Shown here one piece after another: positions 1 to 7,985 of a DNA stretch of 13,048 nucleotides. The stretch is from Polyrhizophydium stewartii (lineage: Eukaryota > Chytridiomycota > Chytridiomycetes > Rhizophydiales). The stretch lies in assembly GCA_027604665.1 (NCBI GenBank), contig JADGIZ010000479.1:1-13048 (forward strand). The letters are read 5' to 3'. The notes under the pieces were generated by a model. It saw only the letters and a program-made list of their open reading frames with translations, ran no database searches and was not told the origin of the DNA. How positions within the stretch are numbered: position 1 is the stretch's first letter; the number at the start of each line of letters is the position of its first letter. Position numbers and translations under genes: made by a program.

Positions 1-9
1 CCCCGATTC

Positions 10-3000
10 ATGTCTCTGCAGTGGGTCGCCAAACCGCAGCGCCTTGGCCGGCCCGCCCGCCTCAGCTCGCCTAGCCCAGACCCGAGTCCTGCCGGCGCAC
101 GGCGCATGTCGCCCGGTCCGCCAGAGCCGCACAAGTCCGCCGCCAGCCACGACGCTCCTGCCGTGCCCGCCCAGCCGTCCGCGCCAACGTCGCCGGCACC
201 CTCGCGACTGTTCTTTGGCTGGGCCAACCCCGCCGGCAGGGTGTCGTCGCGCGAGCAGCCGAGAGACACAGCGTCGGCCGATGCAAGGTCCGTCTCAGTC
301 TCAGTCTCCGCCTCCGCCGCCGCCGCCACCGGTGCCGCCGCTGCCTCCGCCTCCGCCTCCACCTCCGCTGCCGCCGCCGCCGCCGCCGAGCCCGTGACCA
401 CCACAGACAGATCTAGTGGTGCCACAGACAGGCAGCAACCGAGCCATGCTCCTGCAACCCCGGCGCAACTCGGGACGAGCCCGGATCTCCTGGCTGCGCT
501 GGGGCTGCGCAGGCGTCTCTCGCAGCCGCCGGCAGCTGCCGGCTCCGTCTCCCCGACGGCGGCGGCCTCCGCCCACGCGCTCAGCTCCGCCCAACGAAAC
601 GCCCGCCAGGCGGAGTTTGCAACGACCCCTCCGCCCGCCGATGGGCTCGCGCTCTCGCGCGCCATGCCGGTGCATCCTCGGGCCTTGTCGCCGACCCGCG
701 AGCGTGCAGCAAGCCCCTACACCGGTCCCGTGCCGAACATGGCCTTCAACCCCGCTCCAACGCACTCCACAAGGTGCTCCAAGCTGAAGCTCAAAATCGT
801 CCTCGACAAGACCCTGTTTCTCGCCGGAGAGCCGGTTCGCGGGCACCTTGAACTCACTTGCTTCTCCAACCATAGCGTGCGGCTCGGCGAGATCGCGGTC
901 GAGCTCAATGGTGTCGAGAGTGAGCAGAGCGCTGCATCGCAGAACCGCTTTGTAGACACGGCTGACAAAGCGCGCTGCCCACTTGCCACGCCAACCCCGT
1001 GTCTTTAGAGCTGGCCGAGGGCGTCCTGAATAGCCAGGCATTCTATGCCAGGCGAATTCCATTCCAGGCTGAGCGCATGCCGCCCACGAGCGCAGTGCGC
1101 GGGCCTTGCCAAGATGGCTATTGGCAGGCCAACAAAGCCAAGACCATCTTTCCCTTTGAGTTTGTGCTGCCCGCCGACGCCCCATCGTCACACACCTTCC
1201 AGTCGATCGCCAGCGTCAAATACGTTGTGACTGCGTGCGTCGTCGACAGCCGCCATTCACATGCATAGCCGCATGCATCGCTCACGCGGCTTTTGCACAG
1301 GTTTGCTCGGTACGAAATGCGCAACAGCCGCGACAGTCTTCTCAAAACAAGCGAGGTCAAGGTGCTTGAGAGATGGGACCAAAGCCGCCTCGACTCGCTC
1401 TGCTCCTCGAGTGCGCACGCGCTCACGACCTTCAAGGCCAAAGCGCGCTTCAATGGCGATCGGAACGAGATCCAGCTCGAGGCACGGCTCGACTCGCCGC
1501 GGCTCCTTGCCGGAAGCGATGCATTCGTCACCATGCGCATCACCAACGAAAGCAATCTCAAGGCAAGCCATGGCATCCGATCAGCGTACCCCTGAGACGA
1601 TGCTAATGTGCGCATGGTTATCTTTACGTGATTCTCTGCTCGCCCAGGTTACGGGTGTCCGCGTTGCGCTTGTCCGCAAGCTTGTCAAGCTGCACGATAG
1701 TATCTGCGACATCTCGGTCGAAAACAATCTGTTCTCGCTCATACCCGGCACTCTGATCGACGTTGCGAAAGAGGAAACTTTTCGTGACAAGTCGCACACG
1801 TTTGAGCCAGGAATGGACCGTCAAATCAACGTGAATCTGCGTGTGCCGGTGAGCTGCCGTGTTGCAACGTTTTGCACAGCAAGTATTTGGCTGTCCGGCC
1901 GGACTGACGCATTGTCGTGCGACTCGGAAGCCCGGCTCGCGGACGATCAAGAAAACCACCTTGGCCGAGGTGGACTTTGCGATCCAGATCTCGTTGCTGA
2001 CAAACACGCTTTTCAAGTAGGTCGCTTATCATCGAGAGAAGCTCCTACCAGCGTCGGCTGACGGCATTCGACCGCGCAGGCAGGACATTGGCGTCGAGAT
2101 TCCCGTTGCCGTTTGCCACGCAGCCTCGCTGCCCAGTGCATGGGGTGGCTCGGCCTCATCGTCATCGCTCACGCGCCGCAACAACATCCATTCTGGGTCG
2201 CACTCGCCGGTCCGATCTCTGCCCAGGTCCATCACCAGCTCGTCGCCGTCGCGCTCGCCCTCGCCAGCATCGCCGCGCCTCGAGCCGGCATTCTCGTTTG
2301 GCAGCCTCTTTCGTGCTCGATCGCCTTCGCCACCGCGCGGCCGGCCGATCCAGGCTGCGCCAGCATCAGCTCTGGCCGCGCGTGCCTGCAGCCCATCGGG
2401 AAACGCAAGGATCCTGCCTTGGTCGGACGACGAAGCTCACCCTGCTCCGGCGCTGCAGGAGCGCCGAGGTCTCTCCCCAGCGCCAGCTCTCCCCCGATCG
2501 CCAATTATATCAGGGCAGTCGTGGGCAGCTCCATCTACTCACGCAGGCTATGCCGACCAGCGCAGCCCCACGCTCCCCGCAGTCATGCTACCGCACGACG
2601 CAGACGCTGCTGCCCCGCCGCAACCTGAGCCTGCGTTCACCCCGCAGCCCGTGCGTGCAAACAAGCCGCTTCCTGTTCTTCCAACCGCCGATACCAAGCA
2701 GTTCTCGCACGCGGACGAGCCCAGCCCCGGCCTCATCACGATGATCTACCGAGGACTTGCCTCGGTCAGCGGCAGCTTGATGGCCGCCGAGGATACCGCG
2801 CCAACTTCCCCGCAACCATTGGTGAGCACGCCAGCATTGCCCGTGAACAACACCCAAGCTGCATTCAGGCCGAGTGCAAGCTCGGGCGAGCATCCTAGGC
2901 CAAGCAACCGCGATGATGCACCGCCGCGAGCCATTGTGGGTCAAGCGACGGCGCGGACGGTGGATCCGTGGCGGAGAGACGCTGACTATGCTTGCGCATG

Positions 3001-3370
3001 CCACACGCAGTTGCGTCCCTTCAAGCCGCTGCCGGTCCCAGAGCCACAGCCCCGCGGTCCGCCTGCTCTTCACGATCTGGTTGCTGAGCATGATCGCCCG
3101 GCTCACCAGCGCGCCAAGGCCGGAGCTGCTGGTGGGGGTGCCAGCGGCAGAAAGCGAGCCCCGCGCCACAAGATATCCGCCGACATCGAGTCCTTTGCCG
3201 AGTTCAAGCAGGGACTTGAATCAGGTGGGTGTTTGCAGCGCCGCCGCAGTCACCGTCGTTCCCTGCGCTGCTGCTGACAAGCGCGGCCGTGTCCAGGACG
3301 AGCCAAGGCAAGGACGTCGACGTTGCGGCGCGGCCTCAACATCCCAAAGACCGGCTGCGAGCGAGCGTGA
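10..3370 (+). CDS. Alpha-arrestin-like adaptor protein, eight exons, long disordered flanks
   Basis: Exons 10-919, 1009-1234, 1301-1562, 1648-1848, 1931-2016, 2080-2935, 3011-3224, 3297-3370, giving 942 aa. Residues about 255-380 read as an arrestin N domain (KLKIVLDKTLFLAGEPVRG; later FPFEFVLP and SVKYVVTA). Residues about 440-575 read as an arrestin C domain (EIQLEARLDSPRLLAGSDAF, TGVRVALVRKL, VDFAIQISL, DIGVEIPVAV). Family members are cytosolic adaptors linking membrane cargo to ubiquitin ligases or the endocytic machinery. The first 250 residues are Ala/Ser/Pro-rich and the tail of about 370 residues is Ser/Pro-rich with a KPLPVLP motif; I see no PPxY motif. Intron 3 has a GC donor (AAG|GCAAGC). 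The last two introns are inferred from splice signals only; without the final one the frame stops at 3277. The frame is open to the left edge, so the true start may lie outside; ATG 106 is another option. Confidence 0.85.
289..390 (+). repeat. Triplet-rich low-complexity tract (GCC/TCC type)
   Basis: An imperfect run of CTC/GCC/TCC triplets lies inside the first arrestin exon. In the gene frame it encodes an Ala/Ser run, in the next forward frame an almost pure proline run, and on the other strand a glycine run. Only the Ala/Ser frame continues open into the arrestin domain. The tract is likely to vary in length between strains. Confidence 0.8.
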
Positions 3371-3530
3371 CGGCACAAGGAGCAGAGGCCAAAGCAAACC
3401 AACCGACACAGCCAGATCAGGCCTGCGGCCATTAATGAATGTGTCTCATTCCACGACAGAGGCGGCCGGCCGGTCTCGGCCGAAGCCGACAGAATGGCTG
3501 AACCGGCGACAGCGCGCGGACTCGGCGCCG
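3371..3530. other. Convergent intergenic stretch between arrestin and ERV1 stops
   Basis: About 160 bp separates the two stop codons. It holds one AT-richer patch near 3430-3452 (around ATTAATGAATGTG) that could serve 3'-end formation of either gene. I see no convincing coding sequence in it. Confidence 0.4.
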
Positions 3531-4073
3531 TCACTCGAAGCACTCCTTGCGTCCGGTCCTCCAGCGCTCGAGCACCCGCGAGCAGTCGAACGCCGGCTTC
3601 CCCAACCGCTCGTTGACTTCGTTGTGGGCCACGCAGAACCAGCGGCTCAGCGCCAGATTCGAGCCGAGGTCGGGTGGGTTGGCCTTGGTGAAGTCTCGAA
3701 AGTGCGATGCGCAGTACCAGCACGGGTAGAAGCGGCCCAGCGCGCCGATGAAGGACGTCATGGCCTGCCGGTCCTCGGGCGTCGGCTTCTCCGGGTAGTA
3801 GGCTGCCATGGTGTGCAGGAACGTCCAGGTCGAGGCCCCCAGCTCGGTCGAGTCGGGCGGGCACGGCATTGGCTCGGCCGAAGCGGTCGCCAGGCTCGCG
3901 GCAGCCATGGCACCTGCGGCGACGCCGGCAGCCGCACCGGCGCTGCCCGAGCCCGCGCTGGTGCCCGGCGCCGCCTCGGCTGCCTTGGTCTCCTGCCGAT
4001 GCTTCTTGCGAAGCGCGCGGAAGTCCGTGCAGACGTTGCATCCCGCCGACGTCGGCTCGGACGCAGCAGGCAT
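3531..4073 (-). CDS. ERV1: FAD-linked sulfhydryl oxidase Erv1/ALR
   Basis: Intron-free, 180 aa. The Erv1/ALR fold is clear: CPPDSTELGASTWTFLHT at 71-88, AAYYPEKPTPE at 90-100, the redox-active pair C118/C121 in FYPCWYCASHF, the FAD-binding block WFCVAHNEVNERLGKPAFDC, and a C147-x16-C164 structural pair. A second CxxC (C12/C15, in GCNVCTDFRAL) matches the shuttle disulfide that takes electrons from Mia40 in the mitochondrial intermembrane space. The family oxidises thiols and passes electrons to cytochrome c or oxygen. An Ala/Gly-rich linker (about 35-70) separates shuttle and core. ATG 4073 is the first in-frame ATG; the frame is open to 4238 but without ATG. It is convergent with the arrestin gene and divergent from the membrane-protein gene. 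Confidence 0.95.
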   Translation of the reverse strand: MPAASEPTSAGCNVCTDFRALRKKHRQETKAAEAAPGTSAGSGSAGAAAGVAAGAMAAASLATASAEPMPCPPDSTELGASTWTFLHTMAAYYPEKPTPEDRQAMTSFIGALGRFYPCWYCASHFRDFTKANPPDLGSNLALSRWFCVAHNEVNERLGKPAFDCSRVLERWRTGRKECFE

Positions 4074-4375
4074 TGTCGATCGCCGGGCAAGTCCACCCAG
4101 CAGCCGAGATGCGACATGGACCAGCCGCGAAATCGTCGTACTTGCAGCGGCGGCTGGTCCACATGAGCATATTTCCGGTGTGGCAACATAAAGTTCCGAA
4201 TCTCGGCAGGAATCTCTGTTTGTATCGGAGCACTTCAATTATCGGCCAACAATGCGGATGCGTTTCTCTCGTGCTCGACTCGCTGCCATTGTGCAGCGGC
4301 GGCGGCCCAGAGAGTAGAGACATTTTTCGAGATCGGTGTCTTTTCCGTCTGACCAGCAGCAGCTCACTCGCGACA
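4074..4375. promoter_or_regulatory. Divergent intergenic region (ERV1 / membrane protein)
   Basis: These 302 bp separate the two start codons and must hold both promoters and 5' leaders. I see no clear TATA box and no convincing gene. A CTGACCAGCAG stretch at about 4352-4362 resembles the 3' end of an intron, so a 5'-leader intron in the rightward gene is possible but unproven. Confidence 0.4.
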
Positions 4376-5251
4376 ATGCAAGCGACCTCCGACGTTATCT
4401 CCGTTTTGGTGCTGGCTGCCGCTCTCCTGGTGGCCTGCGTCGGGAGCCTTCTTTTACTGTTACGCATGCACTCGTCGCAGTACACGATGCTGCTGCGAAC
4501 ATCAATGATTGCCTCTTTTTTGTACACGGGTCTGGTGATGGCGTGGCTGCTCTCTCCTGCGTCGACCAGAACGCCCATCCGCCTTTCCCTGGGCTTCACG
4601 CAAGCCGTCGCGATCGGATCGTTTGTGTCGGCGGAGCTGTGCTTTCTCGAAACGCTCGCGCACTTCTCGACGCCGATATCGCTTTCCGCCATTCGTGTCG
4701 CCAAATCACTTGTCTTGCGCACAATGCCTCTCTTCATGGTGGCGCCATTTCTGAAGCTGGTGCCATCCACTCCCGAGTACATTGACGTGACGCTGAGCTT
4801 CATCTACTCCCTGATCGCCGGCGTGTACGACATTGGGCAGCAGATGTTTCAGCTTTACTTTGTGATATTCCAGATGCGGATCGCATCGCCGGCTGCGCGG
4901 ATGCGATATGCCGCCGCAATCACCGTGGCGAGCACAGTCGTCATTGCAAGCGCGGTGGTGTTTTGGATGTCCGACGAGTCGCAGGCGGTTAACGTGGCGC
5001 TGGGGATGCTGGGCGTCCCTGGATACGGCATTTGCGCCATCTACACCATGACGCTGATACGCGAGGCGCTGATGTACGAAGCCGAGTCCGAAGTGACTGA
5101 TGAGGGAGCAGCGTCTGGCGGCAGGCAGACCGGGAAGGTGTCCCCCAACATCCCTCTTCCGCGTATGAATCAAGTAGCGCCTGGAATCAAGAGCACGGTG
5201 CCGACGGCGACCGACACCCAGATCAGCACCTGCCCGGCGAGCGCCGGCTGA
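4376..5251 (+). CDS. Orphan multi-pass (about seven-helix) membrane protein
   Basis: Intron-free, 291 aa, starting at ATG 4376. I do not recognise the family. Hydrophobic segments lie at about 8-29, 43-61, 71-95, 111-129, 136-166, 178-198 and 204-227, followed by a polar tail of about 64 residues, an architecture like a seven-helix receptor. Residues suggestive of a conserved core include SAELCFLETLAHF in helix 3, YDIGQQMFQLYFVIFQMR in helix 5 and VPGYGICAIYTM in helix 7. I see no DRY, NPxxY or retinal-lysine motif that would assign it to a known receptor class. The first helix may act as a signal anchor. It lies 198 bp upstream of the ArfGAP start on the same strand. Function is unknown; reality of the gene is supported by the sustained hydrophobic pattern. 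Confidence 0.8.
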   Translation: MQATSDVISVLVLAAALLVACVGSLLLLLRMHSSQYTMLLRTSMIASFLYTGLVMAWLLSPASTRTPIRLSLGFTQAVAIGSFVSAELCFLETLAHFSTPISLSAIRVAKSLVLRTMPLFMVAPFLKLVPSTPEYIDVTLSFIYSLIAGVYDIGQQMFQLYFVIFQMRIASPAARMRYAAAITVASTVVIASAVVFWMSDESQAVNVALGMLGVPGYGICAIYTMTLIREALMYEAESEVTDEGAASGGRQTGKVSPNIPLPRMNQVAPGIKSTVPTATDTQISTCPASAG

Positions 5252-5280
5252 CGACGAACGGCGCCGCCATTGCGCTCGTC

Positions 5281-5382
5281 ATGTGGGACGGGGGCTTGGT
5301 TCTCGACTTTCTTGATTTTGAGAAAGAGCGTCAGGACGTGAGGCCCCCCCACCTCCTGCGCCTCGCCGAGGCCGCTCGCTGA
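5281..5382 (+). other. Possible upstream ORF in the ArfGAP leader
   Basis: A 33-codon frame from ATG (MWDGGLVLDFL...) to TGA lies 67 bp before the ArfGAP start codon. If the transcript begins upstream of it, it would be a uORF; it may equally be chance. No homology is claimed. Confidence 0.2.
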
Positions 5383-5449
5383 CCGGCCGCTCTCCGGCGC
5401 AACGCACACCGACCGGCGCACGCCGCTTGGTGGCTTGCCCCGCCAGGCC

Positions 5450-7300
5450 ATGACCGACTTCCGCCCCAAGGTGCTCGAAATCCAGCGCCGGGACGACAAC
5501 AAGACCTGCATCGACTGCGGTGAGCGAGGCGCCGCACGTCCCCCGCCTCGGACGACGCCGCCCTCGGGAGCGCCGCCGCCCAGAAGCTGCAGTCGCCGCG
5601 CACACGCCTGTGCTGATGCATCCGCGCAGGCGCCCATCACCCGCAGTGGGCGTCGGTCACATACGGCATCTTCTTCTGCCTCGAGTGCTCGGGCGTCCAC
5701 CGCAGCCTGGCAAGTGCCTTCCGGCCACACACCAGCTCCATCCCGCCTGGGCTGCCGTCCACGCCGCCGCCGCCGCCGCCGCCGCGCTGACGCTGCGCTG
5801 CCGTCGCGCCGACCCTTGCCGCCGCCAGGGCGTGCACCTGTCCTTTGTGCGGTCCGTGACGATGGACAAGTGGACCGAGGAGCAGGCCCGCCGCATGGAC
5901 CTCGGCGGCAACAAGAACGCGCTGGCCTTCTTTCGGTCCCACCCACACTACCGCGAGGGCATGAGCATCCCCCAAAAGTACAACAGCGAGTTTGCCCGCT
6001 TCTACAAGGACAAGCTCGCGGCCATGGTCGAGGGCCGGCCGTGGGAGATGCCGCCCATCGGCCCCGAGCCGGCCCCGCCATCCGAGTCGGCGCAGTCGCC
6101 CGCCAGCGGATCCCATGTTGATCTGCAGTACCGCGCCTTGCAGGGCCAGCGCTCGTTCCAGCAGACCTCGCTTGCCCAGTCGTCGTCGGCCGGATCGTCG
6201 CAGGGCCAACCTCCGTTGTCGGCGCGCCTCAGCCAGACGATGGCGCCGGCTCCCGACCGCGCTCGCAACGAGCAGTTCTTTGCGGTGAGCGGGATCCGTG
6301 CGCCTTCCTCGCCAGACTGTGCATGCCGGCGCTGCTGACTCGGAGGATATGATACGCGGCTCGCTCTGCTGCGTCTCACAGCAAAAGGGTGCCGAAAACA
6401 TGACCCGCCCAGAAGGCGTCAGCCCCAGCCAGGGCGGCAGATACGCCGGGTTCGGCAATCCATCTTGTGAGCAGACGGAGACGCCTTGATAGGATCAACC
6501 GTTGATGGCCTGCGTTGCTGATGCCTGTTGTCTCGCTGCAGTCGCTCGGGAGCCGGCGCCAGAGCGCGACGCGGCCAGCCTGCTCGACGATCCGCTCAAG
6601 ACGCTCTCGCGCGGCTGGAGCATCTTCACGTCGTATGCGAGCGAGGGTGCCAAGCGCGCCGCCGTCGGCGCAGAGATCGTCGGCCAGTCGCTGACGGAGA
6701 GGGTGCGCACCTTCTTGCCGATGCGCTGAAGCGCGCTGATCCCGCTTTGCTGACTGCCTCTGGAACGTTGGGTGCCGCTGCAGGTCATCAAGCCAACGGC
6801 AGCCGCAATCCGCGACCCGGAGCTGTCCAAGAACGTGCAGTCCTATGTGTCTGCCATCTCGCAAAAGGCAACTGCACGGCTGCATCTGATGCGATGCGGC
6901 CAACGGCAATGCTGACGCCGCCTGTGTGTCCCAGGTCACTGAGGTTGGCAGCTCGGGTCTGACGATGGCCTCGAACCTTGTTCACCAGTCCAGCGGATAC
7001 GACTTTGTTGGCGCAAGCGGCCTGCAGCCGTCGTCGGACTCGCGCTTCGCCGGGGGATATGGCGCCTCATTGGCAGGTCCGGGCGATGAGGATGCGCAAC
7101 TCGATTGGGACGACTGGGACGCCGCGCCGGCTTCGAGCGAGCCGCAGCACCCGCATGGCGCACCGGCAACCGCAGCGACCACGGCTGCCGCTGCGCCAGC
7201 CCCCGCGCCTGCATCTGCGACGACGACCAAGGCCGCCGCCCCAGCGACGCTTATTGCGCCTGCAAGCTCGGCAAAGGACGACGAGTGGGAGGACTTTTGA
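5450..7300 (+). CDS. ARFGAP1: ArfGAP1/Gcs1-type Arf GTPase-activating protein
   Basis: Exons 5450-5519, 5630-5709, 5829-6284, 6382-6466, 6542-6702, 6784-6867, 6935-7300 give 433 aa. The GAP domain (1-125) has the zinc finger C20-x2-C23-x16-C40-x2-C43 and the catalytic arginine R48 in CSGVHRSLG, then [15 protein letters not shown], typical of ArfGAP1. Such proteins stimulate GTP hydrolysis on Arf1 at COPI-coated Golgi membranes. Further blocks fit the subfamily: [10 protein letters not shown] (220-229), a Ser/Thr-rich amphipathic stretch at about 250-272 resembling an ALPS curvature sensor, and C-terminal acidic tryptophan motifs (W370/W373; W430 and F433 at the very end) like those that bind delta-COP. 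Introns 2 (CTG|GCAAGT) and 5 (AAG|GCAACT) have GC donors, each fixed by frame. It converges on the Dss4 gene with 70 bp between stops. Confidence 0.95.
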
Positions 7301-7370
7301 GGATCTCGGGCAACCTGAGCTGGGCCGAGCGAATATGACTGCCGTTCAATAAGACGCCTGACCGATGCCT
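7301..7370. other. Convergent 3' intergenic region (ArfGAP / DSS4)
   Basis: Only 70 bp separates the two stop codons, so the 3' untranslated regions probably overlap. TTCAATAAG near 7345-7353 on the plus strand could act as a weak poly(A) signal for ArfGAP; no clear signal is seen for the opposite strand. Confidence 0.35.
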
Positions 7371-7938
7371 TTATGTCCTTGCAGCCTCGTATGCGACCCG
7401 GTCTCCAAAGATGAGCAGCGTCTTTGCGGCGCCGCCACCTGCGGCCAGATGCCCCGAGCAGCCAAGCGGGCCCAGATCGCAGTCGGCGCACGCAAGATAC
7501 CGCTCGATCTGAAGGCCAGCGTCGCCGCCCAGGGAGTCGCCCGGCAGCGGTTTCGAGAAGCCAATGTTCTCAAAGCGCATCATGTCGGCGACGGACCACA
7601 CAAACGGCGCCGGCGTGGCCGCGCCGCCGTCGGCCCTGCTGATGCTTGGCAGCGCAAGCGCAGTCTGCAGGGTGAGCGCAGTCAGCGGCGGGCCTCGCCC
7701 CGCACAGGCCCCTGGTCACACACGGCCGGCTCACATGCTCGAGCGACTTGACTGCTGCTCCTGGCCGCAGCACGAGGCTGCGGCAGGACGGGCAGCGGAT
7801 CGCGAGTGCATTGCCGCCGTCGACGGCAGCGACTGCATCCGGCCCGCCGGGGACGTCCTGCAGCAGGTGCACGCCCTCGGCAGGCCTGCGCGCCGACGAG
7901 GCGGCAGCGAGCGCCGCAGCGAGCTTTGCTTGGTCCAT
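7371..7938 (-). CDS. DSS4: Dss4/Mss4 (RABIF) Rab-binding zinc protein
   Basis: Two exons, 7735-7938 then 7371-7664, giving 165 aa. Two CxxC zinc pairs are present: C49/C52 in RCPSCRSLVLRPG and C127/C130 in YLACADCDLGPLG. Between them lies FVWSVADMMRFENIGFS, matching the Mss4 block FWLV-DMF-FENVGF, and the end (GDRVAYEA) matches the family C-terminus. Mss4/Dss4 binds nucleotide-free exocytic Rabs such as Sec4 or Rab8, acting as a weak exchange factor or a holdase. The intron has a GTGAGC donor, CTGCAG acceptor and a GCTGAC motif, and joins the halves in phase 0. The Ala-rich start (residues 1-45) is variable in the family. It is tail to tail with ArfGAP1 and head to head with the SulP gene. 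Confidence 0.93.
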
Positions 7939-7985
7939 CTTGGCAAAGTCGGCGCAAGAACGAGTTTGGCCCCAAACTCCAGAAC
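7939..7985. promoter_or_regulatory. Very short bidirectional promoter gap (DSS4 / SulP)
   Basis: Just 47 bp lies between the two divergent start codons as modelled. Either the 5' leaders overlap, one promoter lies inside the neighbouring gene, or one gene has an upstream start or exon. The frame upstream of the SulP ATG is open (KNEFGPKLQN), so a longer SulP N-terminus cannot be excluded. Confidence 0.4.

Noticed and set aside
44..397. Plus-strand proline-rich frame
   Set aside because: It stops at 397 with no splice route into the arrestin domain; the Ala/Ser frame runs open to the exon end at 919.
301..1191. Long minus-strand open frame (about 296 codons) opposite the arrestin gene
   Set aside because: Its product is compositional (Gly runs opposite the triplet tract) with no family pattern, while the plus strand holds a recognisable arrestin N domain across a supported intron.
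1849..1879. A 31-nt intron as the fourth arrestin intron (acceptor TTTGCACAG)
   Set aside because: It keeps frame but is far shorter than every other intron here and inserts non-arrestin sequence; the 82-nt version ending at 1930 contains CTGAC and restores arrestin strand spacing.
4074..4238. N-terminal extension of Erv1
   Set aside because: The frame is open but has no ATG before 4073, so translation there would need a non-ATG start or an unseen exon.
3250..4803. Minus-strand frame of 517 codons spanning ERV1 and the membrane-protein gene
   Set aside because: It overlaps two better-supported genes in other frames and shows no domain; long open frames are common in GC-rich DNA.
5637..6458. 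Minus-strand frame of 273 codons opposite ArfGAP
   Set aside because: It is the antisense shadow of the ArfGAP exons and introns; no recognisable protein features.
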